A stretch of 64,000 nt of DNA from assembly GCA_937928635.1 (NCBI GenBank), contig CALFWM010000011.1, positions 124,001 through 188,000 of the forward strand, given 5' to 3'. Origin of the DNA: an uncultured Sulfitobacter sp. (GTDB taxonomy: Bacteria > Pseudomonadota > Alphaproteobacteria > Rhodobacterales > Rhodobacteraceae). Positions 17,130-26,498 of this stretch are shown here, piece by piece. A program made the position numbers and the translations under genes. Each line of letters begins with the position of its first letter. Position 1 is the stretch's first letter. A model generated the notes under the pieces. That model searched no databases and was not told the origin of the DNA. It saw nothing but the letters and a program-made list of their open reading frames with translations.

Positions 17130-18392
17130 TCAGGACGGATGAGGCTCAAGCGCTGCCATCAACCGCGTTTTTTCCCCCACATCATCGGCGCGTGAAATCA
17201 CCGCCGCCAGTTCCTCCAGCGATGCAATTGAATGCCCGGCCCGAAAACTGTCCACATGGGGCAGCATCGCACGAATGCCTGCGGCTTTGGGCGCAAAACC
17301 ATCCCAGCGCAACAGCGGGTTTAACCAGATCAGCCGCCGCGCGGTCAGTTGTATCCGCTGCATCTGGCGCGCCAGTTCTTCGGGCGCATCCCTGTCCAGC
17401 CCATCGGTGATCAGCAGCACCACCGCGCCCTGCCCCATCACCCGGCGTGACCAGTCGCGGTTAAAGGCGCTCAGACAGGTGCCGATGCACGTACCCCCTT
17501 CCCAATCCTGCGCCTCTGCCCCGGCCGCAGCAAGGGCTGCGTCCACATCGCGGGTCGCCAGGTGGCGTGTGATGTTGGTCAATCGGGTGCCAAAGGTAAA
17601 GGCATGCACCTTGGCCCAGCCCGCTCCTTTCGCATTTGACACCGCATGCAGGAAATGCAGCACCACGCGGGAATACTGGCTCATGGAGCCCGAGATATCA
17701 CACAGCACCACCAGATTGGGATGTCGCGGACGCGGCACTTTGTAGGACAGCTGATGCATCTCACCCCCTTTGCGCAGCGCGGCACGCAGGGAGCGCGCCG
17801 CATCAATCCTGCCGTAAGGCGCGGCCTTGGCCCGCCGCGAGGGCAGCGGCTTGATCGGCAGGGTCAGACGCGCCAACATCCGCTTGGCCTCTGCCATTTC
17901 CGCAAGGGACATCTGCTCAAAATCCAACGTCTTGAGGCGTTCCTTGCCCGACATGGTAAAGCTGGCATCAACCTCAACCAGCGTTTCCTCTGCACCCTCC
18001 TGTTCTTCGGTTTGGGGGGCCTCGGCACCGTCCAGCAGGGCCTCTGCCGCACGTTTTTCAGCCGCCTGCGCCGGACGGTCCTCCTGCACACCGCGGATCG
18101 CAGGCAGCATGGCGGCCATCATATGTTCGAGATACCTTGGATCACGCCAATAAAGCCGGAACAGCTGGGCAAAAACACGGCGATGCTCCGGACGGTTCAC
18201 AAAACAGGCATGCAGCGCCCAGTAAAAGTCGCGCTTTTCGGTGAACCCCGCCGCCTCAACCGCGCGAATGGCATCAATCACCCGGCCCGGCCCGATGGGC
18301 AGCCCGGCCCGGCGCAAAGCACGGGCAAAATGAGTGATGTTCCCCGCCAGTTTTGGGTTTTCAGGCAGGTCGAGCGGAATCTGTTCAACCAT
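17130..18392 (-). CDS. CoxE-like vWA-domain protein
   Basis: A 420-residue protein of the CoxE/vWA type that works with a MoxR AAA ATPase. The N-terminal third is helical; the C-terminal vWA domain begins near residue 225 with the metal-binding MIDAS motif DISGSMS and continues to the end. A Glu/Gln-rich linker lies at about residues 130-150. Such pairs act as chaperones inserting metals or cofactors or assembling complexes. It lies 80 bases downstream of the moxR gene. The client is unknown; no carbon monoxide dehydrogenase genes are nearby. Confidence 0.88.
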   Translation of the reverse strand: MVEQIPLDLPENPKLAGNITHFARALRRAGLPIGPGRVIDAIRAVEAAGFTEKRDFYWALHACFVNRPEHRRVFAQLFRLYWRDPRYLEHMMAAMLPAIRGVQEDRPAQAAEKRAAEALLDGAEAPQTEEQEGAEETLVEVDASFTMSGKERLKTLDFEQMSLAEMAEAKRMLARLTLPIKPLPSRRAKAAPYGRIDAARSLRAALRKGGEMHQLSYKVPRPRHPNLVVLCDISGSMSQYSRVVLHFLHAVSNAKGAGWAKVHAFTFGTRLTNITRHLATRDVDAALAAAGAEAQDWEGGTCIGTCLSAFNRDWSRRVMGQGAVVLLITDGLDRDAPEELARQMQRIQLTARRLIWLNPLLRWDGFAPKAAGIRAMLPHVDSFRAGHSIASLEELAAVISRADDVGEKTRLMAALEPHPS

Positions 18393-18472
18393 TCAACGGC
18401 AACGCGTGATGGAGAGACCTGAAGGGCTCTGCCCTTCAGACATCCCGGGAAGAGTTAAGGCCAAAAAGAGGA

Positions 18473-19375
18473 TCATGACACCTCAAGGCTGGCTTTTGCC
18501 TGATCAAGGATGCGTTTGGCCTCAGAGCCATGCAGTTTGGCAATGTCATCCTGATATTTCAGGATCGCCCCCAGGGTATCTGCGATGACCTCCGGGCTTA
18601 GCGTGATCACATCAAGGGCGAGCAGGCATTTCGCCCAATCAATGGTTTCCGCCACGCCGGGTTTCTTGAACAAGTCTTCCGTGCGCAGATGCTGCACAAA
18701 GGCGACAACCTCGCGGCTGAGGTTTTCCGCAGCTTCCGGTGCCTGGGCGGCCAAAATCTCCATTTCGCGGTCAAAGTCGGGATAATCGACCCAATGATAG
18801 AGACAGCGGCGCTTTAACGCATCATGCACCTCACGTGTGCGGTTGGAGGTGAGGATCACAATCGGGGCTTCGGGCGCGGCAATGGTGCCCATTTCAGGGA
18901 TGGTCACCTGAAAATCGCTCAGCGCCTCCAGCAGGAACGCCTCAAACGGGGCGTCGGTGCGGTCAAGTTCATCAATCAACAGGATCGGTGCGCCGCGCGC
19001 GTCCGGGCGCATGGCCTCCAGCAACGGGCGTTCAATCAAAAACTCATCTGTGAAAAGCTCGGTTTTCAGGTTGCCCGCCTCCCCCGCCGCCTCTGCCGCA
19101 CGGATCGCCACCATTTGGGCCGGGAAGTTCCATTCATACACCGCAGAGGAAGCATCAAGCCCCTCGTAACACTGCAAACGGATCAGTTTGCGGTCCAGCC
19201 CGGCTGCCAGCGCCTTGGCGATTTCGGTTTTGCCAACGCCCGCCTCTCCTTCCAGAAACAGCGGACGGCCCAGACGCAGGCTCAAAAACACCACGGTGCC
19301 CAGATCACGGCCACAGACATACCCCTGATCCGCCAACATTTTCTGCACGGCGTCGATGCTGGAAATATCTGTCAT
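18473..19375 (-). CDS. MoxR-family AAA+ ATPase
   Basis: A 300-residue AAA+ ATPase. Walker A GEAGVGKTEIAK is at about residues 40-51, Walker B LLIDELDRTD near residue 132, and sensor 1 TSNRTREVHDALKRR near residue 175. It is the ATPase partner of the vWA protein encoded next on the strand. The start MTDISSIDAVQKML fits the family. The likely promoter is in the 229-base gap shared with the glycosyltransferase cluster. Confidence 0.93.
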   Translation of the reverse strand: MTDISSIDAVQKMLADQGYVCGRDLGTVVFLSLRLGRPLFLEGEAGVGKTEIAKALAAGLDRKLIRLQCYEGLDASSAVYEWNFPAQMVAIRAAEAAGEAGNLKTELFTDEFLIERPLLEAMRPDARGAPILLIDELDRTDAPFEAFLLEALSDFQVTIPEMGTIAAPEAPIVILTSNRTREVHDALKRRCLYHWVDYPDFDREMEILAAQAPEAAENLSREVVAFVQHLRTEDLFKKPGVAETIDWAKCLLALDVITLSPEVIADTLGAILKYQDDIAKLHGSEAKRILDQAKASLEVS

Positions 19376-19604
19376 AACGGCTCCTCTTTCGCATCAAAGT
19401 GCATTTTCAGTTTGGCCCGTCAAGGGCGACCAATTGCCGATATGTCACGCGGCCCCATGGCTTGGCCCACAAAGATTGACGGGATTCCCACCGACTGCCA
19501 TAAACTTAACCAATAAATACGAGGTCACGGGGCACAAAGCACCCGAACCCAGAGGCGGATATGAGACAGACACCCCCTGCACTTCACGGTTGCAGCGCAG
19601 GCTG

Positions 19605-20639
19605 ATGCGCATCACCGCTGTGACCTGTGTGAAAAACGAAGGGCCCTTCCTGTTGGAATGGATCGCCTTTCACCGCGTCATTGGGGTGACGGATTTTCTG
19701 TTCTATTCAAATGATTGCACCGATGCGACGGATCGGTTGCTGGATCAGCTGGCAGCGCACAGCATTGTCGCGCATCTGCCCAACCCGGCGACCAACCGCA
19801 ATTATCAGATGCAGGCGCTCAAGAAATGCCGCCGCCACCCGTTGATCAAAAACACCAATTGGGTCTGGGTTGCGGATGTGGATGAGTTTCTCAATATTCA
19901 TGTGGGGGATCACACGATCCCCGCGCTGATAGCGGCTTGCGGCGATCCGCAGGCGATCTCCATCACGTTTCAGTTTATGGCCAATGATGGGATCGAGACC
20001 TACCAGGACACACCGGTCATCACCCAGTTTTTGCGCAGCCATAACCCCGACATCTGGTGCGCGCAGACCGCGATTGAGGTCAAATCGCTGGTGCGCGGTG
20101 ACTTTCCGCTCGACTATTTCGGCGCGCACCGCCCGTTTCACGATGAGGCCAAGGCGCAGCCAACCTGGAGCGATGGTGCAGGCCGCCCCGTGCCAGCCCC
20201 GTTTCGCAAATGCGCCAACAAGCGCCGCATCAGGGCCTTTCCGGCCAAAGGCGCGCGGGCGCATGCGACACTCAATCACTACGCCTTGCGCTCGCTCGAC
20301 AGTTATCTGGTCAAGAACGACCGGGGTGATGTGAACCGCGAACACCGCGCCTTTGATGACACCTATTGGCGCGAACGCAATGATGGTGCGTATTTCGATG
20401 ACAGCATCCTGCGCTACGCAGATTCGCTTGCGGCAGAAATGGAGCGACTGAAGGCACTTGAAGGGGTTGGTGCACTTCACGCCGAATGTGTTGCCCTGCA
20501 CCGGGCCAAGCGCGACGCGTTGCTTGCGCAAGACGACTACCGCCAGATGCGGGATCAGTTACGGGGGGCCGCCCCCTTTGCCGCCGCTGAAATGGCGATA
20601 TTGGATGAGCTTGGCCTCCCCCCGCAGGTGCCCGCATGA
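19605..20639 (+). CDS. Family 2 glycosyltransferase (A)
   Basis: A 344-residue cytoplasmic glycosyltransferase of the GT2 type common in Rhodobacteraceae. The N-terminus MRITAVTCVKNEGPFLLEWI is the nucleotide-sugar-binding strand-loop, and the DxD-like motif lies in DVDEF (residues 91-95). The start at 19605 is chosen because the family N-terminus begins there; the frame is open 83 codons upstream without family likeness. Its TGA overlaps the next ATG by four bases. First gene of a six-gene cluster. The sugar and acceptor are unknown. Confidence 0.85.
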   Translation: MRITAVTCVKNEGPFLLEWIAFHRVIGVTDFLFYSNDCTDATDRLLDQLAAHSIVAHLPNPATNRNYQMQALKKCRRHPLIKNTNWVWVADVDEFLNIHVGDHTIPALIAACGDPQAISITFQFMANDGIETYQDTPVITQFLRSHNPDIWCAQTAIEVKSLVRGDFPLDYFGAHRPFHDEAKAQPTWSDGAGRPVPAPFRKCANKRRIRAFPAKGARAHATLNHYALRSLDSYLVKNDRGDVNREHRAFDDTYWRERNDGAYFDDSILRYADSLAAEMERLKALEGVGALHAECVALHRAKRDALLAQDDYRQMRDQLRGAAPFAAAEMAILDELGLPPQVPA

Positions 20640-21271
20640 GCCGCCTGCGCATTGTGAACCTTGCGCTGCCTAAGACCGGGACAACCACGCTGACGGATGC
20701 CTTGCGTCATGCCGGCCTGACCGTTGCGGATTGGAAAATCCGCCCCGGTCAAAGCACGCGCAGCGACATTCCCCGGATGCATCTGGGCAAGATCATCTAT
20801 GAGGATTACTTTGCCTCGGGTGACCCGCTGTCACGCTTGGGTGAATTTGATGCGATCAACGAAATGTCTGCCGTGCGCGAGGACCGCTCGCTTTGGCCCC
20901 AGACCGATTGGGCGCTGCTCCAGGCCATCCAAACCCATCATCCGGGTGTGAAATTTGTGCTGACCACCCGCGATCCGGCCAAAACCGCAGACAGCATGAT
21001 GCGCTGGAACAATCTGGGCAAACGGCGCCTGCCACAGGCCGACATCCCCGGCCTGCCGCGTGGCTTTGGCCGCAGCGAAAATGAGCTGGAACACTGGCTA
21101 AGCGGGCATTATGCCTTCTGCCGTCATGTCTTTGCCGGGGCGGAAAACTTTCTTGAATACGACATTGAAGACGACGATGCGCCGCAAAAACTGTCTTCCT
21201 ATCTGGGTATTGACCTGCCCTGGTGGGGCAAAAGCAACCAAGGCACGCCTGCCCCGGGCGAGGTGACGTAA
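20636..21271 (+). CDS. Sulfotransferase-family protein
   Basis: A 211-residue protein with the 5'-phosphosulfate-binding P-loop-like motif LPKTGTTTL at residues 10-18, typical of PAPS-dependent sulfotransferases, and a 3'-phosphate-binding region resembling TTRDPAKTADSMMRW near residue 120. This suggests transfer of sulfate to a carbohydrate or other hydroxyl acceptor. It overlaps glycosyltransferase A (ATGA) and is one base from the next start, so it is translationally coupled in the cluster. Confidence 0.78.
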   Translation: MSRLRIVNLALPKTGTTTLTDALRHAGLTVADWKIRPGQSTRSDIPRMHLGKIIYEDYFASGDPLSRLGEFDAINEMSAVREDRSLWPQTDWALLQAIQTHHPGVKFVLTTRDPAKTADSMMRWNNLGKRRLPQADIPGLPRGFGRSENELEHWLSGHYAFCRHVFAGAENFLEYDIEDDDAPQKLSSYLGIDLPWWGKSNQGTPAPGEVT

Positions 21272-21272
21272 C

Positions 21273-23612
21273 ATGCGTCTGACCCTGCTGATTGGCCCAT
21301 CAGAACAGGCCGCCGCGCGGTTTCGCGCCATGTTCAAAGACAAGGAAAGCAAGCTGCGCAAGCGGGGCATCGTCGCACCAGACTGGAACCACGTGCGGCT
21401 CTACGCGGCCTGTGCCGCACCGGATGCGGTGGGAGTTTTGCGGTTTCGCCGCGGTATGGAAAGCCCGCTGGTGCAACGCACCCTGACCGCCGAGTTTGAG
21501 ACCCTGCTGCAAAGCGAACTGCCAAAGCTGAAAGGCGAAGATGTGGTGCTGGCAGCGGCGCAACTGGGCAATTTGCTGCATGATCCGGCAGAACTAGCGC
21601 GGCTGAACACGCTGTTGTCGCCCCATTTCGACGACATTCGGATCGTCGCGCACGTAGGGGAACAAGCCACCATGCTGTGCAGGCATTACGCCTATGCTGT
21701 TGGAGAGGGGCGCCGCACCGGGCTGGAGGCTGAACTGGCGCTCAGCGCTCACAAAAACTGGTGGCAAAGTGCCCTTGCCGCACGTGGAACAAATGACCCC
21801 TATACAGGGCTGTTTCATGACATTCAGGCCCCGCCATTTTGGCTTGATACCAAACACTTGTTGCATCTGTGGGAAGAGGCATTTGGCAAGGGGCGCGTTA
21901 TGCTGCGCCCGCTTGATCTGCCCCATCTGATGTCAGCGCAGGGTGCGGATGAACTGGCCACAACGCTCAATATCGACGCCACGCTGGGCCCGTTAAAGCC
22001 AGTCCAACTGGCACCGCCAGACTCAGGCGCAACGCTGACCCGCAAGCGCCAGTTCAACAATGTGTTGCTGCGGTATCTTGAGGTCAAAGGGCTGCTGTGC
22101 CCGCATACCCTATCGGCTCAGATGCGCAACGCCTTGGCAGTGCCCGGCCCCGTACTCGACCCCGGCAGCCTGTTCGCGATTTCGGATCACTTCAGCGCAG
22201 ACAACGCCGCATTAAGTGCGCGCTTTCCTGATCTGAAAGATGCCCTGACCCCTGTGGCACACACAGCGCCTTATCAGGAGGCCGATCCAACCTTCGGGTT
22301 TCGCGCCACGCAATACCTGACCGCCTTTGCCTATGGCATCCGAAAACACGCCACACCTGTGGCAGAGAAACGCGCGGACATTGCCAAAGTGCAGGCCGCA
22401 TCGGACAAATTTGACACCCTGATCCCGTCCAAAACCAAGGCGGACAAACGGCTGTTGAACCGGATCAAGGTCAATCATCAGATGATCATGTCCACCGGTT
22501 TTCGCCCGCATAACAGGTTGGGTACGGTAAATGAGGTGGAAGTTGCCAGCCCTTATACGACCGCGCCGCTGCGCAAACCGGCCAAGGGCAGCAGTGGCAA
22601 TGTGATTGTGGCCTGCATGAAAAATGAGGCACCCTATATCATCGAATGGATCGCCTATCACCGCGCTATCGGGGTTGATCATTTTCTGATCTACACCAAC
22701 GATTGCAGCGACACGACGGGTGATATTCTGGACCACCTGATGCAGATGGGCGTGGTGGAACATCGCTCAAACGAAAACTGGAAAGGCAATTCACCGCAGC
22801 AACATGCGTTGAACCAGGCCCTCAAAGAACCGCTGATCAAAAACGCCGATTGGATCGCCCATATCGACGTGGACGAATTCATGAACGTGCGCACGGGCAA
22901 TGGCACGCTGGAGGATCTGTTTGCCGCCGTGCCTGATGCCACCAACATCGCGATGACCTGGCGGCTGTTTGGCCACAACGGCGTGACAGAACTCAGCGAT
23001 GATTTTGTCATCGACCAATTTGACACCTGCGCGCCAAAATACTGCCCCAAGCCGCATACGGTCTGGGGGTTCAAAACGCTGTTTCGCAACAATGGGGCCT
23101 ATCAGAAAATCTCCTGCCACCGTCCAAACAAATTGGTGCAAGCCCATGAGAACAAAGTGAAATGGGTCAATGGATCAGGCAAGGACATGACCCGGGAGGC
23201 CGCCCAAAACGGCTGGCGGTCAACCAAGGGGACGGTGGGCTATGACCTTTTGCAACTCAACCACTATGCCCTGCGCTCTGCCCAGTCTTTTCTGATCAAG
23301 CGCCAGCGGGGTCGCGCGCTGCATGTCGATCGCGCCATCGGTATCAACTATTGGATTCGCATGGATTGGTCCGATTGCCGCGACATCACGATCAAGCGCA
23401 ATATCCCGCGTCTGCGCGCCGAATATAACCGGCTGATGCAGGACGCCACACTGGCGCAGGCCCACGCAGATGGACTGTCCTGGCACAAGGCCAAGGTAGC
23501 AGAGCTGCACAACACCCCTGAATTTGCCGAGCTTTACACCCGGGCGCTGGCCGTCAAACTCGACGCTGCCGAACGTGTCGCCTATGCCCTTTCGCTGGAT
23601 ATGGAGAGTTAA
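21273..23612 (+). CDS. Two-domain protein: sulfotransferase-like N-terminus plus GT2 domain
   Basis: A 779-residue fusion. From about residue 443 to the end it is a GT2 domain (GNVIVACMKNEAPYIIEWIAYHRAIG, DVDEF near residue 532) close to the other glycosyltransferases here. The first 350-400 residues are not a standard domain; the start LTLLIGPSEQAAARF and the segment RIVAHVGEQATMLCRHYAY resemble in position the P-loop and 3'-phosphate regions of sulfotransferases, but the KTGTT core is lost. It may be a degenerate, non-catalytic sulfotransferase fold; this is inference. It directly follows the sulfotransferase gene and precedes the FkbM gene by two bases. Confidence 0.75.
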   Translation: MRLTLLIGPSEQAAARFRAMFKDKESKLRKRGIVAPDWNHVRLYAACAAPDAVGVLRFRRGMESPLVQRTLTAEFETLLQSELPKLKGEDVVLAAAQLGNLLHDPAELARLNTLLSPHFDDIRIVAHVGEQATMLCRHYAYAVGEGRRTGLEAELALSAHKNWWQSALAARGTNDPYTGLFHDIQAPPFWLDTKHLLHLWEEAFGKGRVMLRPLDLPHLMSAQGADELATTLNIDATLGPLKPVQLAPPDSGATLTRKRQFNNVLLRYLEVKGLLCPHTLSAQMRNALAVPGPVLDPGSLFAISDHFSADNAALSARFPDLKDALTPVAHTAPYQEADPTFGFRATQYLTAFAYGIRKHATPVAEKRADIAKVQAASDKFDTLIPSKTKADKRLLNRIKVNHQMIMSTGFRPHNRLGTVNEVEVASPYTTAPLRKPAKGSSGNVIVACMKNEAPYIIEWIAYHRAIGVDHFLIYTNDCSDTTGDILDHLMQMGVVEHRSNENWKGNSPQQHALNQALKEPLIKNADWIAHIDVDEFMNVRTGNGTLEDLFAAVPDATNIAMTWRLFGHNGVTELSDDFVIDQFDTCAPKYCPKPHTVWGFKTLFRNNGAYQKISCHRPNKLVQAHENKVKWVNGSGKDMTREAAQNGWRSTKGTVGYDLLQLNHYALRSAQSFLIKRQRGRALHVDRAIGINYWIRMDWSDCRDITIKRNIPRLRAEYNRLMQDATLAQAHADGLSWHKAKVAELHNTPEFAELYTRALAVKLDAAERVAYALSLDMES

Positions 23613-23614
23613 TC

Positions 23615-24325
23615 ATGCCCCGGCCCACCGCCCCAACAGAAGCTGACGCCATCGCGGGTGGTGTCATCAAATCACGTGGCATGCGCTTTCCCAAAGATCC
23701 GCAGATCATACAGGGCCGCGTGCGCAAATTACTGCGCACCAACGGTTATGAGGCCAAGGAAACAGAAGCCGCCCTGAGGGTGGTCAAAGAGGGCGATGTG
23801 GTGCTCGAACTGGGCGGTGGCATTGGCTATATGTCCACGCTGGTCGCCACCAAACGCGCAATCAAATCAGTGCATTCGTTTGAGGCCAATCCCCAACTGA
23901 TCCCCTACATCAGAAAGGTGCACGCGGCTAATGGGGTCACCAACGCCCATGTCACCAACGCCATTCTGGGCCCCCGCAAAGGATCGGTTGATTTTTATGT
24001 GCGTGACCCGATGCTGGGGTCGTCCATGGATGTTCTGGAAGGGGAAGTTGACCCACCCAGCATCAAGGTTGACGTGCTGAACGCCAAACCGGTGATCGCA
24101 GACATCAAACCCACTGTGCTGATCTGCGACATTGAAGGGGCGGAGGTTGACCTGATCCCAAAACTTGATCTCTCTGGCATCCGCGCCGCCATTCTGGAAA
24201 CCCACCCCCAATGGATTGGCCCCACGGGCATCAACACCATCTTCAAAGCCTTCATGGATGCAGGTCTGGCCTATTATCACCGCGGATCACACGGCAAAGT
24301 CCTGTGTTTCCGCACCGAATGGTGA
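23615..24325 (+). CDS. FkbM-family methyltransferase
   Basis: A 236-residue SAM-dependent methyltransferase. The SAM-binding motif I, VLELGGGIGYMSTLVA, lies at about residues 66-81, and an acidic motif (SFEANP) follows near residue 89. FkbM-type enzymes O-methylate sugars and polyketides; in this cluster a glycan hydroxyl or carbohydrate acceptor is the plausible substrate. It begins two bases after the fusion gene and ends four bases before the next start. Confidence 0.85.
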   Translation: MPRPTAPTEADAIAGGVIKSRGMRFPKDPQIIQGRVRKLLRTNGYEAKETEAALRVVKEGDVVLELGGGIGYMSTLVATKRAIKSVHSFEANPQLIPYIRKVHAANGVTNAHVTNAILGPRKGSVDFYVRDPMLGSSMDVLEGEVDPPSIKVDVLNAKPVIADIKPTVLICDIEGAEVDLIPKLDLSGIRAAILETHPQWIGPTGINTIFKAFMDAGLAYYHRGSHGKVLCFRTEW

Positions 24326-24329
24326 TGCA

Positions 24330-25376
24330 TTGACCCATCTCGCCCTGCTCTGCGTGCGCAATGAGGGCGCGTTTTTGCTCGAATGGCTCGCCCATCACCG
24401 CGCTGTTGGGTTTGATTATTTTGTCATCTTTTCAAATGCATGCGACGATGGCACCGACACCATGCTGGCGCGTCTAGACGCGCTTGGCCATGTCACCCAC
24501 ATCCGCAACGACGGCCCCTATGACAAGGGCGGCATTCAGTTCACCGCGCTCAACGCGGCCGCCAAACTGCCACAGGTTCAGAAGGCGGATTGGATTTTGC
24601 CGCTGGATGTGGATGAATTTGTGAACATCCACACCGGGGATCACACGCTGCACGCGCTGCATGCCGCCCTGCCGGATGCGACGGCAATCACCCTGACGTG
24701 GCGGCTGTTTGGCAATGCCGGTCAGGTGCATTATGCCGACCAGCCCGTGTTGGAAACCTTCACCCGCTGCGCCCCGGTTGAACTGCACTGGCCCTGGCGC
24801 GCGGCGATGTTCAAAACGCTTTATCGCAATGATGGCACATACGGCACACCCGGCGTGCACCGTCCGCGCGCCCCGGATAACGCGAAACTGGCGCAGGCGC
24901 GTTGGTTTGATGGCAATGGGCACGCCCTGCCTGACCTGTTTAAAACCAAGCGGATTTTTTCCAACTATGGGCGCGACAACTACGGGCTGGCGCAGTTGAA
25001 CCACTACCCGCTTGGGGCCATGGAAAGCTATGTGCTGAAGGTGGATCGTGGTCGCGCGGTGCATTCTGATGACCTGCTGGGGCTGGATTACTGGGTGGAG
25101 CGGAATTTCAACACCGACACGGACACCACCATTTCGGCGCTTGCCCCTGCGCGTGCGGCGCACCTGGCGGACCTGAAACAGGACGACACACTGGCGGCCC
25201 TGCACGGCGCCGCCGTGGCCTGGCGCAAGGCGCGCTTTGAAGCACTGATGCCACAGGAACCCTACCGCAGCCTGTTTGGCCGCCTCATGCTGACCCGCCC
25301 CAGCCAGCCCTTGCCAACAGGTGCCGCGCGTTTTCTACAGCATCACGCCAGTCTTGCCCGCCAATCTGGCGATTGA
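24330..25376 (+). CDS. Family 2 glycosyltransferase (C), TTG start
   Basis: A 348-residue GT2 enzyme related to its cluster neighbours (LALLCVRNEGAFLLEWLAHHRAVG at the N-terminus, DVDEF near residue 93, TWRLFGNAG near 130). The only sensible start is TTG at 24330, four bases after the FkbM stop; it reproduces the short N-terminus of the paralogues. The next upstream ATG in frame lies deep inside the methyltransferase gene and would add 55 unrelated residues. The three GT2 domains of the cluster may act in sequence on one acceptor. Confidence 0.8.
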   Translation: MTHLALLCVRNEGAFLLEWLAHHRAVGFDYFVIFSNACDDGTDTMLARLDALGHVTHIRNDGPYDKGGIQFTALNAAAKLPQVQKADWILPLDVDEFVNIHTGDHTLHALHAALPDATAITLTWRLFGNAGQVHYADQPVLETFTRCAPVELHWPWRAAMFKTLYRNDGTYGTPGVHRPRAPDNAKLAQARWFDGNGHALPDLFKTKRIFSNYGRDNYGLAQLNHYPLGAMESYVLKVDRGRAVHSDDLLGLDYWVERNFNTDTDTTISALAPARAAHLADLKQDDTLAALHGAAVAWRKARFEALMPQEPYRSLFGRLMLTRPSQPLPTGAARFLQHHASLARQSGD

Positions 25377-25480
25377 CACAGGGCCAAAGGAAAGTATCTA
25401 AATTTTGCCGCATTAAACTGCTAGACGCAGGGCAACGCGCACTGCTCAATGGTGCCGAATCAAGATCTGAGGACGTGGCA

Positions 25481-26416
25481 ATGACGGACGAGACGCCAAA
25501 TCTGGAAACTTCATTGGCTGACCTGCCGCGCCAGGAATGGCTGACGACGCTTTCCGCCATTGCAGAAGAAACCGGCTATTTTCAAGACCTTGGTAATCGC
25601 CACTTTGCTGCCTTTATCGAAGAAGGCACCACGTTGCTGGTCACCTTTGAAACGGTGCAGGGCATTCACGCCCTGTCTGAACTTGCCCAACCCATGGGCT
25701 GGGAAATGCTGCGCGATCATGGGTGGTCCTCGCTCTGTCTGGCTAGCGACGGCGACACCTGGTTCCGTGACCCGGCCGTTTATGCCTATTTCGACCGCTT
25801 GGTGGATGACGGTTTTTTTGACGAATTCGAAACGGTTATCTTTTACGGCGCGGGCCCCTGCGGCTATGCGGCTGCGGCCTATTCGGTTGCATCCCCCGGT
25901 TCAAAAGCCGTGCTGATCCAACCCCAGGCCACGCTTGATCCACGTGTGACGGAATGGGATGACCGCTTTAGCGACATGCGGCGCACAGACTTTGGTGAGC
26001 GCTATGGGTATGCGCCGGACATGCTGGACGCGGCTGAGGCGGCATTTGTGATCTATGATCCGCGTGAACGTCTGGATGCAATGCACGCCGCCCTGTTCAC
26101 CCGCGCAAACGTCAGCAAATTCCGCATGCCACACATGGGCAGCGCGTTGCAGACCGATCTGATGGAGCTGGAGCAATTGTCCCCCCTGTTGATGCAGGTT
26201 GCGGATGGCACGATGAACGCGCAGAGCTTTGCACAGCTATACCGCGCCCGGCGCGAACATCGCAGCTATTTGCGCAATCTTCTCAATACGTTGGATGCCC
26301 AAAAACGTAATCCGCTGACTTTGATGTTATGCCGCAATGTCACCAGCCGCCTGCGCGCGCCACGCTTTTCCAACCGCCTTGCACAGCTTGAGGGGCGCAA
26401 GCAGACCAAAGGTTGA
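25481..26416 (+). CDS. Alpha/beta-hydrolase-like protein lacking the nucleophile
   Basis: A 311-residue protein at the end of the glycosyltransferase cluster. FYGAGPCGYAAAA near residue 125 occupies the place of an alpha/beta-hydrolase nucleophile elbow (compare YGSSMGGYGA), but the serine is replaced by glycine. The C-terminal quarter is helical and basic. Database labels of the phosphosulfate reductase type have, as I recall, been attached to similar roseobacter proteins, but no CysH signature is visible. The start at 25481 follows a GAGGA box; a longer frame from 25373 overlaps glycosyltransferase C. Role unknown, possibly structural or ligand-binding. Confidence 0.6.
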   Translation: MTDETPNLETSLADLPRQEWLTTLSAIAEETGYFQDLGNRHFAAFIEEGTTLLVTFETVQGIHALSELAQPMGWEMLRDHGWSSLCLASDGDTWFRDPAVYAYFDRLVDDGFFDEFETVIFYGAGPCGYAAAAYSVASPGSKAVLIQPQATLDPRVTEWDDRFSDMRRTDFGERYGYAPDMLDAAEAAFVIYDPRERLDAMHAALFTRANVSKFRMPHMGSALQTDLMELEQLSPLLMQVADGTMNAQSFAQLYRARREHRSYLRNLLNTLDAQKRNPLTLMLCRNVTSRLRAPRFSNRLAQLEGRKQTKG

Positions 26417-26498
26417 GCCGCGCCTGCTGATCCTCTGACAGATAAATTGTCGCCACCCGGCTCTGGCCCCGTCGCACGGCCTGTGATAGCCCGCTGGC

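Noticed and set aside
25481..26416. Phosphoadenosine phosphosulfate reductase assignment
   Set aside because: No CysH P-loop or ECGLH-type motif is visible; the visible signature is that of a hydrolase-like elbow without Ser.
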